DNA from: Paenibacillus silviterrae
GTDB lineage: Bacteria > Bacillota > Bacilli > Paenibacillales > NBRC-103111
Direction of reading: 5' to 3'
Length of the DNA: 64,000 bases
NCBI RefSeq assembly: GCF_030167925.1
Contig: NZ_JASKUT010000001.1
Span: 124,001 to 188,000, forward strand
Below the pieces are notes generated by a model. It ran no database searches, was not told the origin of the DNA, and saw only the letters and a program-made list of their open reading frames with translations. Below, in pieces: positions 53,834-63,092 of the stretch (position 1 is the first letter of the stretch; every line of letters begins with the position of its first letter). The position numbers and the translations under genes are program-made.

Positions 53834-55801
53834 ATGTCTTCCAAAGCAAGGAAAGCCAAGACGATAGCCGTATTGTACTTAATCTTTATGATCCTGTTGG
53901 TGGGAGCCGTTGGGGCTGCTTATGTTCTGAAGAGCAAGGGATACATCAAAAGTAAAGGTCAGGTGGGCCAGGCGCAGGAGCTCACCGCAGTCAAGACGGT
54001 CAAAGATCCGAAGGACAGCTATGACGTCATTGTTGTAGGTACCGATCCGGAGGGGGTTGCCGCAGCGGTTTCGGCCGCAAGGAACGGTCTCAGCACGCTG
54101 CTGGTCGACGGCCGGGACCGGGAAATTCTCGGGGGCCTGATGACCCTTGGTTGGCTGAACAGCTTGGACAACAACTATGAGCCGGACCGGGGCGTGCTGC
54201 ATAAGCAGGAGATTTTGAACCAGGGCATTTTTACGGAGTGGTACAAAAAGGTGGAGGGCGACTCCTTCGACGTGATTACAGCGGCGAATGTGTTCAATCA
54301 GCTTGTCGCCGAGCAGAAGAACATCGACGTCCATTTGCTGGCCAAGTCGATTGAGCCTGTTCTTAACGGCTCCGCCATGACCGGCGTAAAAATTACGAAG
54401 CAGGACGGCTCGGTCAAAACCGTACAATCACGCGCCGTGATCGATGCGACGCAGGATGCGGATATCGCCGCTGCTGCCGGGGTCCCGTACACCTACGGCC
54501 GCGAGGATATCGGCGATAAGAAGTCCAAGATGGCGGTAACGCTTGTATTCCGCTTGAAGAACATCACGCCGGAGGTTTGGAATGCCATGTCCAAGCGGAT
54601 GGAGGCCGATGGGGATGAGGGCACCGGCGCGAACGCGATGAGCGTGTGGGGCTACAAGGACATGAAGGATTACCCGCCGGTGAACAAGGATCGCGTCGCC
54701 ATGCGAGGACTGAATATCGGCAGACAGAACAACAACACGATGCTGATCAATGCGCTGCAAATCTTCGGGATTGACGGAACGGATCCGAAATCCCGGGCGG
54801 AAGCGTTCGAGCTTGGCAAGAAGGAGCTTCCGCTTATCGTCGACTACATGAAGAAGAAGTATCCCGAGCTTGCCGGCATTGAGCTGGACGCTACGGCGCC
54901 GGAGCTGTATGTACGGGAAACCCGCCATATCCAAGGGGAATACCGCCTGAGCATTCTGGACGTGATGGAAAATCGCGATCAGTGGGACCGCATCGGGTTC
55001 GGCTCTTATCCGATCGATATTCAACGGTTATCCCCTGCCGATACGGGCTCGGTCGTAGGCGTGCCGCTTCAGTACGCCATTCCTTACCGCAGCATTGTCC
55101 CACTGAAGGTGGACGGGCTGCTGGTTGTCGGACGTGCTGCGAGCTATGACACGCTGCCGCACGGCACGGCTCGGGTGATTCCGGTCGGAATGGCCGCCGC
55201 TCAAGCGGCAGGCGCTTCCGTGAAGATCGCGAAGGAGCAGAATATGACATTCCGTCAGCTGTCCGCCTCCAAGGAATCGATTGCTAAGCTGCAGGATACA
55301 CTGAATGCACAGGGTGTTGTGCTTAAGCCGTTTGATATTAAAGCAATGAATCTGCCGGAGACGAATAAAGCCTACAAGGGCTGGAAGACGTTCATGGAGC
55401 ATAAGTCTTACGAGGGCCTGAAGGTGGCGATGTCGCTAGGTCTTGCGGGCGGCGGTTACTCTAATGATTTCCAGCTGGATGCGAAGTCTAACCAGCAGCG
55501 ATTTATCAATCTGCTGGAGGGGTCGAAGAAATCGAAGCCGGATGTGCTGACAGGCTCGCCTTCAGCGGCTATAGCCAAAGGAACCGATGCGAAGACACTG
55601 CCCGTCACGCTGGAGGCTGCAGCGCAGATGGTCGCCCTGGTTACGAAGCAGGAAGCCCCGCAGGGCTCAGCCGTTCAGGCGATGCTGAGCAAAGGATATT
55701 TGACGCAAGCGACCGTCGACCTGATTGCTAACAAGCAGGAGCTGACCAATGGCGATACCTATATGGTGCTGAAGGATCTTTTTGCGAAGATCCGAAAATA
55801 G
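53834..55801 (+). CDS. Membrane-anchored FAD-dependent oxidoreductase
   Basis: 655-residue flavoprotein of the FAD_oxidored (PF12831-like) type. After a basic N-terminus, one transmembrane helix spans residues about 12-33. A dinucleotide-binding fold begins near residue 63 (YDVIVVGTDPEGVAAAVSAA, with Gly-x-Asp-x-Glu-Gly in place of the usual GxGxxG). LGGLMTLGWLNSLDNNY, IDATQDADIAAAAG and the C-terminal FAD contact GTARVIPVGMAAAQAAG follow. The last 120 residues hold a helical domain like that of S-layer or copper-amine-oxidase linked proteins, not assigned. ACGAGGTGTATC precedes the ATG. Substrate unknown. Confidence 0.8.
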   Translation: MSSKARKAKTIAVLYLIFMILLVGAVGAAYVLKSKGYIKSKGQVGQAQELTAVKTVKDPKDSYDVIVVGTDPEGVAAAVSAARNGLSTLLVDGRDREILGGLMTLGWLNSLDNNYEPDRGVLHKQEILNQGIFTEWYKKVEGDSFDVITAANVFNQLVAEQKNIDVHLLAKSIEPVLNGSAMTGVKITKQDGSVKTVQSRAVIDATQDADIAAAAGVPYTYGREDIGDKKSKMAVTLVFRLKNITPEVWNAMSKRMEADGDEGTGANAMSVWGYKDMKDYPPVNKDRVAMRGLNIGRQNNNTMLINALQIFGIDGTDPKSRAEAFELGKKELPLIVDYMKKKYPELAGIELDATAPELYVRETRHIQGEYRLSILDVMENRDQWDRIGFGSYPIDIQRLSPADTGSVVGVPLQYAIPYRSIVPLKVDGLLVVGRAASYDTLPHGTARVIPVGMAAAQAAGASVKIAKEQNMTFRQLSASKESIAKLQDTLNAQGVVLKPFDIKAMNLPETNKAYKGWKTFMEHKSYEGLKVAMSLGLAGGGYSNDFQLDAKSNQQRFINLLEGSKKSKPDVLTGSPSAAIAKGTDAKTLPVTLEAAAQMVALVTKQEAPQGSAVQAMLSKGYLTQATVDLIANKQELTNGDTYMVLKDLFAKIRK

Positions 55802-55834
55802 GTGCCGGAAGAAGTCGAAATTACACCTTTTTTC

Positions 55835-55863
55835 TTGACATTGGAAATGGGTATCGGTAGAAT
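55835..55863 (+). promoter_or_regulatory. Strong promoter of the hisS T-box leader
   Basis: Perfect TTGACA (55835-55840), a 17-bp spacer and TAGAAT (55858-55863). Confidence 0.85.
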
Positions 55864-55869
55864 AGAACC

Positions 55870-56184
55870 TAATTATCACAATGTGATCCGTTGATGGGAC
55901 AAAGTACTTCGAGTTGGCGCTTATCCAGAGAGGGAAGCCTTGGGCTGTAAGCTTCCTTAAGCGAATCGGACGAACAGACCTCCCGGAGGACGAACGGGGA
56001 ACCGAAGCTTACCTTAAGCTTTGCAGTAGCCGTTTGCGTGCGCGGGCGTTAACCGTATGAGTGTGAAGAAGCTTTGGTTTCGTGCCGCTTCTTCGAATCG
56101 TGGGTGGTACCGCGGGAGCTAATGAATGTTGCGTTCAAGTCTCTCGTCCCTGACATTTGTTCAGGGGCGGGAGATTTTTTATTT
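55870..56184 (+). promoter_or_regulatory. T-box riboswitch controlling hisS-aspS
   Basis: tRNA-sensing leader. The conserved T-box GGGTGGTACCGCGGGAG lies at 56102-56118. The terminator stem CTCTCGTCCCTGA (56141-56153) / TCAGGGGCGGGAG (56161-56173) is followed by ATTTTTTATTTT. Stem I begins near 55900 with AGTA (about 55906) and the loop-E partner GAA at 55972-55974. The specifier triplet lies just after it (text GAACAGACC); GAC (Asp, 55977-55979) is my best reading, but the register is uncertain and a His codon is not obvious. Uncharged tRNA would let hisS and aspS be read. Confidence 0.9.
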
Positions 56185-56209
56185 TCACAAAGGAAGGAGC
56201 GGTTTACAA

Positions 56210-57475
56210 ATGAGCATTCAAAAGCCGAAAGGCACACAGGATTTGCTGCCGGGTGAAATCGAAAAGTGGCAGTATATCGAGTCGAAAGCAAGAGACATCT
56301 GCCAGCGTTTCAACTACCGCGAAATCCGCACACCGGTGTTCGAGAACACGGAGCTGTTCCAGCGGGGCGTTGGCGAGACGACGGACATCGTGGAGAAGGA
56401 AATGTACACCTTCATCGATAAGGGCGACCGGAGCATGAGCTTGCGTCCGGAAGGAACCGCCGGCGTGGTGCGCGCCTATGTGGAGAATAAGCTGTACGGA
56501 GAGCCGGATGTAAGCAAGCTGTATTACATCGGACCGATGTTCCGTTATGAGCAGCCGCAAGCGGGACGCTACCGCCAATTCCATCAGTTCGGGATCGAAG
56601 CCTTTGGTTCGGTGGATCCAAGCATCGACGCGGAGGTCATTGCTTTGGGCTATACCTTCTACAAGGAGCTTGGGCTGAAGGACGTAACGGTGGAGCTCAA
56701 CTCCGTCGGAACGCCGGCCGTAAGAGCCGCCTACCGGGAGCACATTCAGAAGTTCTTCGCTCCGGTGAAGGAGCAGCTGTGCAAGGACTGCCAATCTCGC
56801 TATGACCGCAATCCGATGCGGATACTCGATTGCAAGATCGACCAGAAGTATGGCGAGGGCGCGCCGACGATTACGGAGCATCTCGATGAGGAGTGCCAAA
56901 CTCACTTCGAGGCCGTTCAAGAGCATCTGAAGGCAATGGAGATTCCCGTACGTCTCAACCCTCGTTTGGTCCGCGGACTGGATTACTATACGCATACCGC
57001 GTTCGAGTATAAGGCAGCCGGTATCGGTGCGATCGATACGATCGGCGGCGGCGGACGCTACAACGGGCTCGTAGGCCAAATCGCCGGCGGGAACAACGAT
57101 CAGCCGGGTGTCGGTCTCGGTCTTGGCATGGAGCGCATTTTGCTGGTGCTTGCGGCGCAAGGCGTTGAGATTCCGGGCGTGAAGCCGCTTGACGTGTACT
57201 TGATCGGGCTTGGCGAAGCGGCGGAGAAGGAAACCGTGAAGCTGCTGCAGGGCTTGCGTCTTGCCGGGCTGACGGCGGAGAAGGATTATCTCAACCGGAA
57301 GATCAAAGCGAAGATGAAGTCAGCGGACCGCTACCATGCTTCTTATGTGGCGATTCTCGGGGAAGATGAGCTGGCCCGAGGTGAGATTACCCTGAAGGCG
57401 ATGGCGACAGGGGAACAGGAAACACTGCCGCTCACAGCCTTCGTCGAAACGGTGAAACAGCGGATACACGTATAA
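56210..57475 (+). CDS. hisS: Histidyl-tRNA synthetase
   Basis: Class II synthetase charging tRNA-His. The 421-residue protein starts [16 protein letters not shown]. Motif 2 is [20 protein letters not shown]. The histidine-specific [15 protein letters not shown] block and motif 3 [11 protein letters not shown] follow, with an anticodon-binding domain after residue 330. AAGGAAGGAGCGG precedes ATG 56210; an upstream frame inside the T-box terminator is ignored. It is followed 37 nt later by aspS. Confidence 0.98.
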   Translation: MSIQKPKGTQDLLPGEIEKWQYIESKARDICQRFNYREIRTPVFENTELFQRGVGETTDIVEKEMYTFIDKGDRSMSLRPEGTAGVVRAYVENKLYGEPDVSKLYYIGPMFRYEQPQAGRYRQFHQFGIEAFGSVDPSIDAEVIALGYTFYKELGLKDVTVELNSVGTPAVRAAYREHIQKFFAPVKEQLCKDCQSRYDRNPMRILDCKIDQKYGEGAPTITEHLDEECQTHFEAVQEHLKAMEIPVRLNPRLVRGLDYYTHTAFEYKAAGIGAIDTIGGGGRYNGLVGQIAGGNNDQPGVGLGLGMERILLVLAAQGVEIPGVKPLDVYLIGLGEAAEKETVKLLQGLRLAGLTAEKDYLNRKIKAKMKSADRYHASYVAILGEDELARGEITLKAMATGEQETLPLTAFVETVKQRIHV

Positions 57476-57512
57476 TTCTTATATAAATTTACTACACTTG
57501 GAGGTAACAGGT

Positions 57513-59291
57513 ATGTTGTTAAAAACACATCATTGCGGCGCGCTAAGCAAAGCGAATGTAGGAGAAACGGTTGTATTGAATGGATGGGTGCAGCGCCGGC
57601 GCGACCTGGGCGGCGTCTTGTTCATCGACCTTCGTGACCGCAGCGGACTGGTTCAGATCGTATGTAACCCGGAGTTCTCCGGAGAGGCTCTCGCTATAGC
57701 CGATCGCGCTCGTAACGAATATGTGCTTGCCGTGAAAGGAAAGGTCATTACCCGCGACCCGGAAACGGTGAACCCGAACCTGCCTACCGGCGAAATTGAA
57801 ATTCAAGTAACCGAGATCGAAATTTTGAACGCAGCGAAGAACCCTCCGTTCTTCATCGAGGATGGCATCGAAATCGACGAGCAGCTGCGCCTTAAGTACC
57901 GTTACCTGGATCTTCGCCGTCCGGAAATGCAGCGCACGCTGATGCTCCGTTCCAAGGCAGCAAAGCTGTTCCGCGACTTCTTGGACGACAACGGCTTCGT
58001 TGAAGTGGAAACTCCGATTTTGACCAAGAGCACGCCGGAGGGCGCACGTGACTATCTCGTGCCAAGCCGTGTGCATCCGGGCGAATTTTTCGCACTGCCG
58101 CAATCTCCGCAGATCTTCAAGCAGCTGCTGATGGTCAGCGGGATGGAGCGCTATTATCAGATCGCCCGCTGCTTCCGCGACGAGGACCTGCGTGCGGACC
58201 GCCAGCCGGAATTCACGCAAGTGGACATTGAAACGTCCTTCCTGTCGCAGGATCAGCTGCTCGAGCTGATGGAAGAGCTGGTGGCGCGTTTGTTCAAGGA
58301 AACTACCGGAACTGATATTCCTCGTCCGTTCCAACGGATCAGCTATGCCGATGCAATGGGCAAATACGGCTCCGACAAGCCGGACCTGCGCTTCGGTCTC
58401 GAGTTGAAGGATGTATCCGACATCGTAGCCGCTTCCGGCGTTCAGGTGTTTGCCAATGTCATTAAGGGCGGCGGCCAAGTGAAAGCACTGAACGCAAAGG
58501 GCTGCGCGAGCTGGAGCCGTAAGGAGATCGACGATCTCGGCGTTTATGCGGCACGCTACGGAGCGAAGGGTCTCGCTTGGATGACTTACAAGGAAGGCGA
58601 GCTGAAGGGTCCGATCGTGAAGTTCTTCAACGAGCAGGAACTGGAAGCGCTGAAGGAGCGCCTGGAAGCACAAGAGGGCGACCTGCTGCTGTTCTCGGCC
58701 GATAAGAAGAAGGTGGTTGCGGATGTTCTCGGCAACCTGCGTCTGAAGATCGGTAAGGATCTCGGTCTCATCAACGAGAGCGAGTTCAAATTCGCATGGG
58801 TTGTCGATTTCCCGCTGTTAGGCTGGGATGAGGAAGAGAAGCGTTATGTGGCGGAGCACCATCCGTTCACTCGTCCGAAGGAAGAGGATCTGCATCTCTT
58901 CGATACCGATCCGGGCGAAATCCGTGCGCAAGCATACGACCTGGTATTGAACGGATACGAGGTGGGCGGCGGCTCCATGCGGATCTATAAGCGCGAGGTT
59001 CAGGAGAAAATGTTCCAAGCGCTCGGCTTCTCCAAGGAAGAAGCGCAAGAGAAATTCGGCTTCCTGCTGGAAGCGTTCGAATACGGCACGCCTCCGCACG
59101 GCGGTATCGCCTTCGGCTTCGACCGTCTGGTCATGCTGATCGCGGGTCGCACGAATCTGCGCGAGACGATCGCCTTCCCGAAGACGGCCAGCGCTACGGA
59201 TCTGCTGACCGATGCTCCGGGGCCGGTCGAAGACAAGCAGCTTGAGCAGCTGTCCATTCGTTTGGCGCTCAAGCAGCCGTCCTCGAAATAA
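57513..59291 (+). CDS. aspS: Aspartyl-tRNA synthetase
   Basis: Class II synthetase of bacterial type (592 residues). It has an N-terminal OB-fold anticodon domain ([23 protein letters not shown] in parts: [10 protein letters not shown]), motif 2 [19 protein letters not shown], a GAD insertion domain (about 290-420) and motif 3 [29 protein letters not shown] precedes ATG 57513. It shares the T-box-controlled transcript with hisS. Whether it is discriminating or also charges tRNA-Asn was not judged. Confidence 0.98.
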   Translation: MLLKTHHCGALSKANVGETVVLNGWVQRRRDLGGVLFIDLRDRSGLVQIVCNPEFSGEALAIADRARNEYVLAVKGKVITRDPETVNPNLPTGEIEIQVTEIEILNAAKNPPFFIEDGIEIDEQLRLKYRYLDLRRPEMQRTLMLRSKAAKLFRDFLDDNGFVEVETPILTKSTPEGARDYLVPSRVHPGEFFALPQSPQIFKQLLMVSGMERYYQIARCFRDEDLRADRQPEFTQVDIETSFLSQDQLLELMEELVARLFKETTGTDIPRPFQRISYADAMGKYGSDKPDLRFGLELKDVSDIVAASGVQVFANVIKGGGQVKALNAKGCASWSRKEIDDLGVYAARYGAKGLAWMTYKEGELKGPIVKFFNEQELEALKERLEAQEGDLLLFSADKKKVVADVLGNLRLKIGKDLGLINESEFKFAWVVDFPLLGWDEEEKRYVAEHHPFTRPKEEDLHLFDTDPGEIRAQAYDLVLNGYEVGGGSMRIYKREVQEKMFQALGFSKEEAQEKFGFLLEAFEYGTPPHGGIAFGFDRLVMLIAGRTNLRETIAFPKTASATDLLTDAPGPVEDKQLEQLSIRLALKQPSSK

Positions 59292-59319
59292 CCTTTACTC
59301 GATAAGGAGTCGTTACGAT

Positions 59320-60072
59320 ATGCTCCATCAGTTTTCCCGTACGGAGCTCGCAGTCGGGCCGGAAGGCTTGGAGGTTCTGAAAAACAGCTCGGTGGCGGTG
59401 CTTGGCATCGGCGGCGTCGGTTCGATCGCGGCCGAGGCGCTGGCCCGCACCGGAATAGGGCGAGTGATTTTGATCGACAAGGATGTCGTGGACATCACCA
59501 ATATCAACCGCCAGGTCATCGCCTTCCTGTCCACCGTCGGCCAGCCGAAAGCCGAGCTTATGAAGGAACGCATCGCCCAGATCAATCCGGAATGCGATGC
59601 CGTCGCCTTGAAGATGTTTTATACCGAAGAGACGTACGAGCGGCTGTTCGAATACCCGCTCGACTACGTGCTTGATGCTTCGGATACGGTGACCTATAAG
59701 ATTCACGTGATCAAGCAATGTCTGGAGCGGAAAATTCCGATCATCTCCAGCATGGGCGCAGCCAACAAGATGGACCCGACCAAGTTCCAGGTGGCCGACA
59801 TTTCGCAGACGAAGATCGATCCGCTTGCACGTGTGATTCGCCATAAGCTGCGGAAGGAAGGCATCAAGAAGGGCGTGAAGGTGGTTTACTCTACCGAGGA
59901 GCCGTTGAAGCCTCGCGTGGATGTCACGCAGCGCATCGTGCCTGAGAATGCGCCGGAAATCCGCAAGGCGCAGCAGCCTCCCGCCAGCAACGCCTTTGTA
60001 CCGCCGGTAGCGGGGCTGATCATGGTCAGTGTCGTCGTTCGAGATTTGTTGAAGAAAGCCGGAATTCAATAA
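59320..60072 (+). CDS. tcdA: tRNA threonylcarbamoyladenosine dehydratase TcdA
   Basis: E1-like (ThiF/MoeB fold) enzyme that cyclises t6A37 in tRNA to ct6A using ATP. The 250-residue protein has the ATP-binding VAVLGIGGVGSIAAEALARTG (core GIGGVGS), the Arg of NINRQVIA and the Asp of LDASDTV. There are no E1 zinc CxxC pairs, as usual for TcdA. ATAAGGAG precedes ATG 59320. B. subtilis yrvM occupies the same place after aspS. Confidence 0.92.
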   Translation: MLHQFSRTELAVGPEGLEVLKNSSVAVLGIGGVGSIAAEALARTGIGRVILIDKDVVDITNINRQVIAFLSTVGQPKAELMKERIAQINPECDAVALKMFYTEETYERLFEYPLDYVLDASDTVTYKIHVIKQCLERKIPIISSMGAANKMDPTKFQVADISQTKIDPLARVIRHKLRKEGIKKGVKVVYSTEEPLKPRVDVTQRIVPENAPEIRKAQQPPASNAFVPPVAGLIMVSVVVRDLLKKAGIQ

Positions 60073-60088
60073 AGCCAAAGTTTGAATA

Positions 60089-60140
60089 GAGCATGCCTCC
60101 CGATCCGCCATTCGATGGATCGGGGGAGCGTGCTCTTTTT
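60089..60140 (+). terminator. Intrinsic terminator after tcdA
   Basis: GAGCATGCCTCCCGATCC pairs with GGATCGGGGGAGCGTGCTC (one G-T pair and a one-base bulge), followed by TTTTTC. Confidence 0.88.
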
Positions 60141-60141
60141 C

Positions 60142-60170
60142 TTGACAAAATTTAGTTTGGAGTCGATAAT
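60142..60170 (+). promoter_or_regulatory. Promoter of czrA-czcD
   Basis: Perfect TTGACA (60142-60147), a 17-bp spacer and GATAAT (60165-60170). The predicted start is near 60177, inside an ArsR-family operator. Confidence 0.8.
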
Positions 60171-60172
60171 CT

Positions 60173-60199
60173 TATATATGAACATATGCTCATATTATA
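60173..60199. promoter_or_regulatory. ArsR/SmtB-family 12-2-12 operator
   Basis: TATATATGAACA, centre TA, then TGCTCATATTATA: an imperfect inverted repeat of the 12-2-12 type recognised by zinc-sensing ArsR-family repressors such as CzrA. It covers the predicted transcription start. Confidence 0.7.
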
Positions 60200-60225
60200 C
60201 ATATAGTGAAGAGGCGGGATTACGT

Positions 60226-60534
60226 ATGGAAGCAAAAGAACACTCGTTTCTAAAACCTCAAACGGTAGAACAAGTATCGCAAATATTCAAGGCGTTATCG
60301 GATCCGACCCGCATTCGTATCCTGCACATGTTATCGCAGGAGGAATGCTCGGTGAACCACATGACAGAGGTGTTGGAGATGTCTCAATCCGCCGTATCAC
60401 ATCAATTAAGCTTCTTGAGAACGATGAGGCTGGTGAAAAGCCGCCGCGAAGGCACGACGATGATATATTCCTGCGATGACAGTCACGTCATTTCTCTGTT
60501 GAATCAAGCGATTAGCCACTCGGAGCATACTTAG
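60226..60534 (+). CDS. czrA: Zinc-responsive ArsR/SmtB repressor (CzrA-like)
   Basis: 102-residue winged-helix repressor. The DNA-reading region is EVLEMSQSAVSHQLSFLRTM. The C-terminal helix alpha-5 carries D-x-H-x10-H-x2-H (DSH...HSEH), the exact zinc/cobalt site of CzrA and SmtB; the alpha-3 Cys pair of arsenic sensors is absent. ATG 60226 is preceded by GAGGCGGGA; a longer upstream frame would start before the promoter. It lies 12 nt before czcD and probably represses both genes until zinc binds. Confidence 0.92.
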   Translation: MEAKEHSFLKPQTVEQVSQIFKALSDPTRIRILHMLSQEECSVNHMTEVLEMSQSAVSHQLSFLRTMRLVKSRREGTTMIYSCDDSHVISLLNQAISHSEHT

Positions 60535-60546
60535 GAGGGGAACATA

Positions 60547-61587
60547 ATGAGTACGCATGATCACAAGCACGACCATGGCGATTGCGACCACAAGCACGAA
60601 CAGGGTCACAGTCACGATCACAAGCACAGGCACGACCACTCGCATCATCACGATCACGGTCATGGTCATGGGCATCATCATGGACACGGACACCACGGAC
60701 ATCACCACCATTTTGACCCGAACGGAAATAAAAAAGGACTCACGATTGCTTTATGTATTACGGTCGGCATTATGATCTTGGAGTTTTTCGGCGGTTTGAT
60801 TACGAACAGTCTGGCGCTTTTATCCGATAGCGGACATATGCTGAGCGATTCCAGCTCCCTTGTGCTTAGTCTGGTCGCTGTCTGGTTCGCGGCCAAGCCG
60901 GCTTCGCCGAACAAAACCTACGGCTTTTATCGTTTTGAGATTTTGGCTGCCCTTTTTAACGGGATCACACTGTTCGTTGTGGCAGGATTTATCATATGGG
61001 AGGCCTATGAACGCTTCCTGCAGCCACCGGCGGTAGCCAGCGGCTCCATGATGCTGATCGCATCGGTGGGACTTTTGGCCAATATTCTTAGCGCTTGGGC
61101 TTTAATGAGCAAAGGCGATGTGAAAAACAACATCAATCTGCGAAGCGCTTATCTTCACGTGCTTGGCGATGCCCTAGGGTCGGTTGGCGCTATCGCGGCC
61201 GGTTTGGTGATGCTGCTCTTCGGCTGGTATATTGCGGACCCAATTATCAGCGTACTGGTGGCGCTGCTCATTCTTAAAGGGGCTTGGGCTGTGATCAAGC
61301 ATACCGTTCATATTCTCATGGAAGGCGCACCGGTCGCCGTCAACCCATCCGAAGTAAAACAAGCATTGGAAAGCATCGAGGGAGTTCAAGATGTTCACGA
61401 TCTCCATATTTGGACCATTACGTCAGGCTTGGATTCCTTGAGCTGTCATCTCTTGATTAATGACAATCAAGATAACCAGCGAGTTCTGCAGGAAGCGATC
61501 CGGCTGATTGCCGAGAAATTTCACATTCAGCATACGACGATTCAAATCGAAACTTCGGCCATTCACCACGAAGAAATGAAAGTATAG
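60547..61587 (+). CDS. czcD: Zinc/cobalt/cadmium CDF efflux transporter CzcD
   Basis: Cation diffusion facilitator exporting Zn, Co or Cd in exchange for protons or potassium. The 346-residue protein starts with about 60 residues very rich in His and Asp (repeated HDHGH/HDHKH text), a metal-collecting tail. Six helices follow, with LLSDSGHMLSDSSSL (helix 2 HxxxD) and YLHVLGDALGSVG (helix 5 HxxxD). A cytosolic C-terminal domain ends QTTIQIETS-like. Operonic with czrA; the pair is an insertion between tcdA and rarA relative to B. subtilis. Confidence 0.95.
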   Translation: MSTHDHKHDHGDCDHKHEQGHSHDHKHRHDHSHHHDHGHGHGHHHGHGHHGHHHHFDPNGNKKGLTIALCITVGIMILEFFGGLITNSLALLSDSGHMLSDSSSLVLSLVAVWFAAKPASPNKTYGFYRFEILAALFNGITLFVVAGFIIWEAYERFLQPPAVASGSMMLIASVGLLANILSAWALMSKGDVKNNINLRSAYLHVLGDALGSVGAIAAGLVMLLFGWYIADPIISVLVALLILKGAWAVIKHTVHILMEGAPVAVNPSEVKQALESIEGVQDVHDLHIWTITSGLDSLSCHLLINDNQDNQRVLQEAIRLIAEKFHIQHTTIQIETSAIHHEEMKV

Positions 61588-61629
61588 CACAACTCATTTG
61601 AAATATCGGCAAAGGAACGTGAGAACATC

Positions 61630-62946
61630 ATGGACTTATTTACTATGGCAGCGGAGCAAAGTCCGGAGGGCAAGCTGCTCGCCGACCGGATGCGGCCGCT
61701 GACCCTGGAGCAATATATCGGGCAGGAGCACATCGTCGGTCCCGGCAAGCTGCTCCGTCGTGCAATCGAGGCGGATCAGGTGACCTCCATCCTGCTGTAC
61801 GGACCGCCGGGTACCGGGAAGACGACCCTCGCCAACATCATTTCGCATCGGACCTCGGGCATCTTCGTAAAGCTGAACGCAGTGGATGCTACGGTGAAGG
61901 ACGTTCGGGAGGTCATCGATCAGGCGAAGCAGAACCGGGCGCTGTACGGCAAGAAGACGATCCTGTTCCTCGACGAGGTACACCGTTTTAATTCCTCCAG
62001 GCAGGATGCTTTGCTTCCGGCTGTGGAGCAGGGGACGATCATCTTCATCGGAGCCACCACGGAAAATCCGTTCCATCATGTGAACGGGGCCTTGCTGTCC
62101 CGTTCTACGTTGTTTCAGCTGGAGTCGTTAACCCACGAGCATTCGCTTATCGCGATGAGAAGAGCGTTAGCCGATCGAGAACGCGGTCTTGGCTTTCTTC
62201 CACTTCAGGTAGAGGAGGCGGCTTTGGAGCACCTGGCCTTCATGGCCGGCGGAGACATTCGCCGCGCCTTGAACGCGCTGGAGCTGGCCGCTTTAACGAC
62301 CCCTCCGTCCAACGACGGCACCATTGTCATTACCACGGAGGTAGCGGAGGAATCGATCCGCAAGCCGACGATTAAGGCGGATGAATCGACGCAGTACGAC
62401 GTGCTGTCCGCCTTTCACAAAAGCCTCCGCGGCTCCAGCGATGCGGCGCTCTTCTGGTTTCTCCACGCGGTGGAGCGGCTGGGGATGGATCCGATGACGT
62501 TTCTGCGCCGCTTGATCGTCATGTGCAGCGAGGATATCGGATTAGCGAACCCTCAGGCTATGGTCCAAGCTGTGACGGCAATGGACGCCTATCATAAGAT
62601 CGGCTGGCCCGAATCGAAATATGTGATTGCCCAAGCGATCCTGTTTGCTGTCGAAAGCCCCAAATCCAATGCGATCCCGATGGCGATAGACCGGGTGATG
62701 CAGGCCTTCGAAGGGATCCGCTCGGCTGAGGTGCCCCTGCATTTGCGCGATGGTCATTACAAAGGATCCGTTCAATTAGGCCATACGGGCTATTTATATC
62801 CCCACAATTACCCGGGGCATTACGTGGAGCAGCAATATTTGCCGGATCCGATCAAAACCGCGCATTTCTATGAGGCGACGGAGCAAGGGATGGAGGACAA
62901 AATCAGGCAAAATCAAGAGCGGAGGAGACGAACGGGCCATCGGTAA
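61630..62946 (+). CDS. rarA: Replication-associated recombination ATPase RarA (MgsA)
   Basis: AAA+ ATPase of the RarA/MgsA/WRNIP1 family acting at stalled replication forks. The 438-residue protein has Walker A GPPGTGKTTLANI, Walker B LFLDEVHRFN, sensor 1 IGATTENP, an arginine finger after HVNGALLSRS, and the C-terminal tetramerisation domain (LGMDPMTFLRRLIVMCSEDIGLANP region). B. subtilis yrvN lies at the equivalent place after yrvM. A CDF gene stop lies 42 nt upstream; a ribosome site is weak (AAAGGAACGTG). Confidence 0.95.
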   Translation: MDLFTMAAEQSPEGKLLADRMRPLTLEQYIGQEHIVGPGKLLRRAIEADQVTSILLYGPPGTGKTTLANIISHRTSGIFVKLNAVDATVKDVREVIDQAKQNRALYGKKTILFLDEVHRFNSSRQDALLPAVEQGTIIFIGATTENPFHHVNGALLSRSTLFQLESLTHEHSLIAMRRALADRERGLGFLPLQVEEAALEHLAFMAGGDIRRALNALELAALTTPPSNDGTIVITTEVAEESIRKPTIKADESTQYDVLSAFHKSLRGSSDAALFWFLHAVERLGMDPMTFLRRLIVMCSEDIGLANPQAMVQAVTAMDAYHKIGWPESKYVIAQAILFAVESPKSNAIPMAIDRVMQAFEGIRSAEVPLHLRDGHYKGSVQLGHTGYLYPHNYPGHYVEQQYLPDPIKTAHFYEATEQGMEDKIRQNQERRRRTGHR

Positions 62947-62971
62947 CATTTTCGGAAGTTTTCGTTCTAGT

Positions 62972-63000
62972 CTGACAATTTCATATATAAAATGAATAAT
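62972..63000 (+). promoter_or_regulatory. Promoter of the CNNM/CorC-type gene
   Basis: CTGACA (62972-62977), a 17-bp spacer and AATAAT (62995-63000). The leader is about 85 nt and holds AGGGAGG at 63014-63020 followed by a short frame that stops after eight codons. Confidence 0.6.
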
Positions 63001-63092
63001 ACATCTGAATGCTGAGGGAGGTGGTCCTATTCATCCCGGATCCGTAAGGCACGCTGCTCGAGGGCTGCAGGTCGGGGGGAATAGGGAGCTGT

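Noticed and set aside
60550..60720. Short direct repeats in the start of czcD
   Set aside because: They come from the His/Asp-rich coding sequence (CAC/CAT/GAC codons), not from a DNA repeat element.
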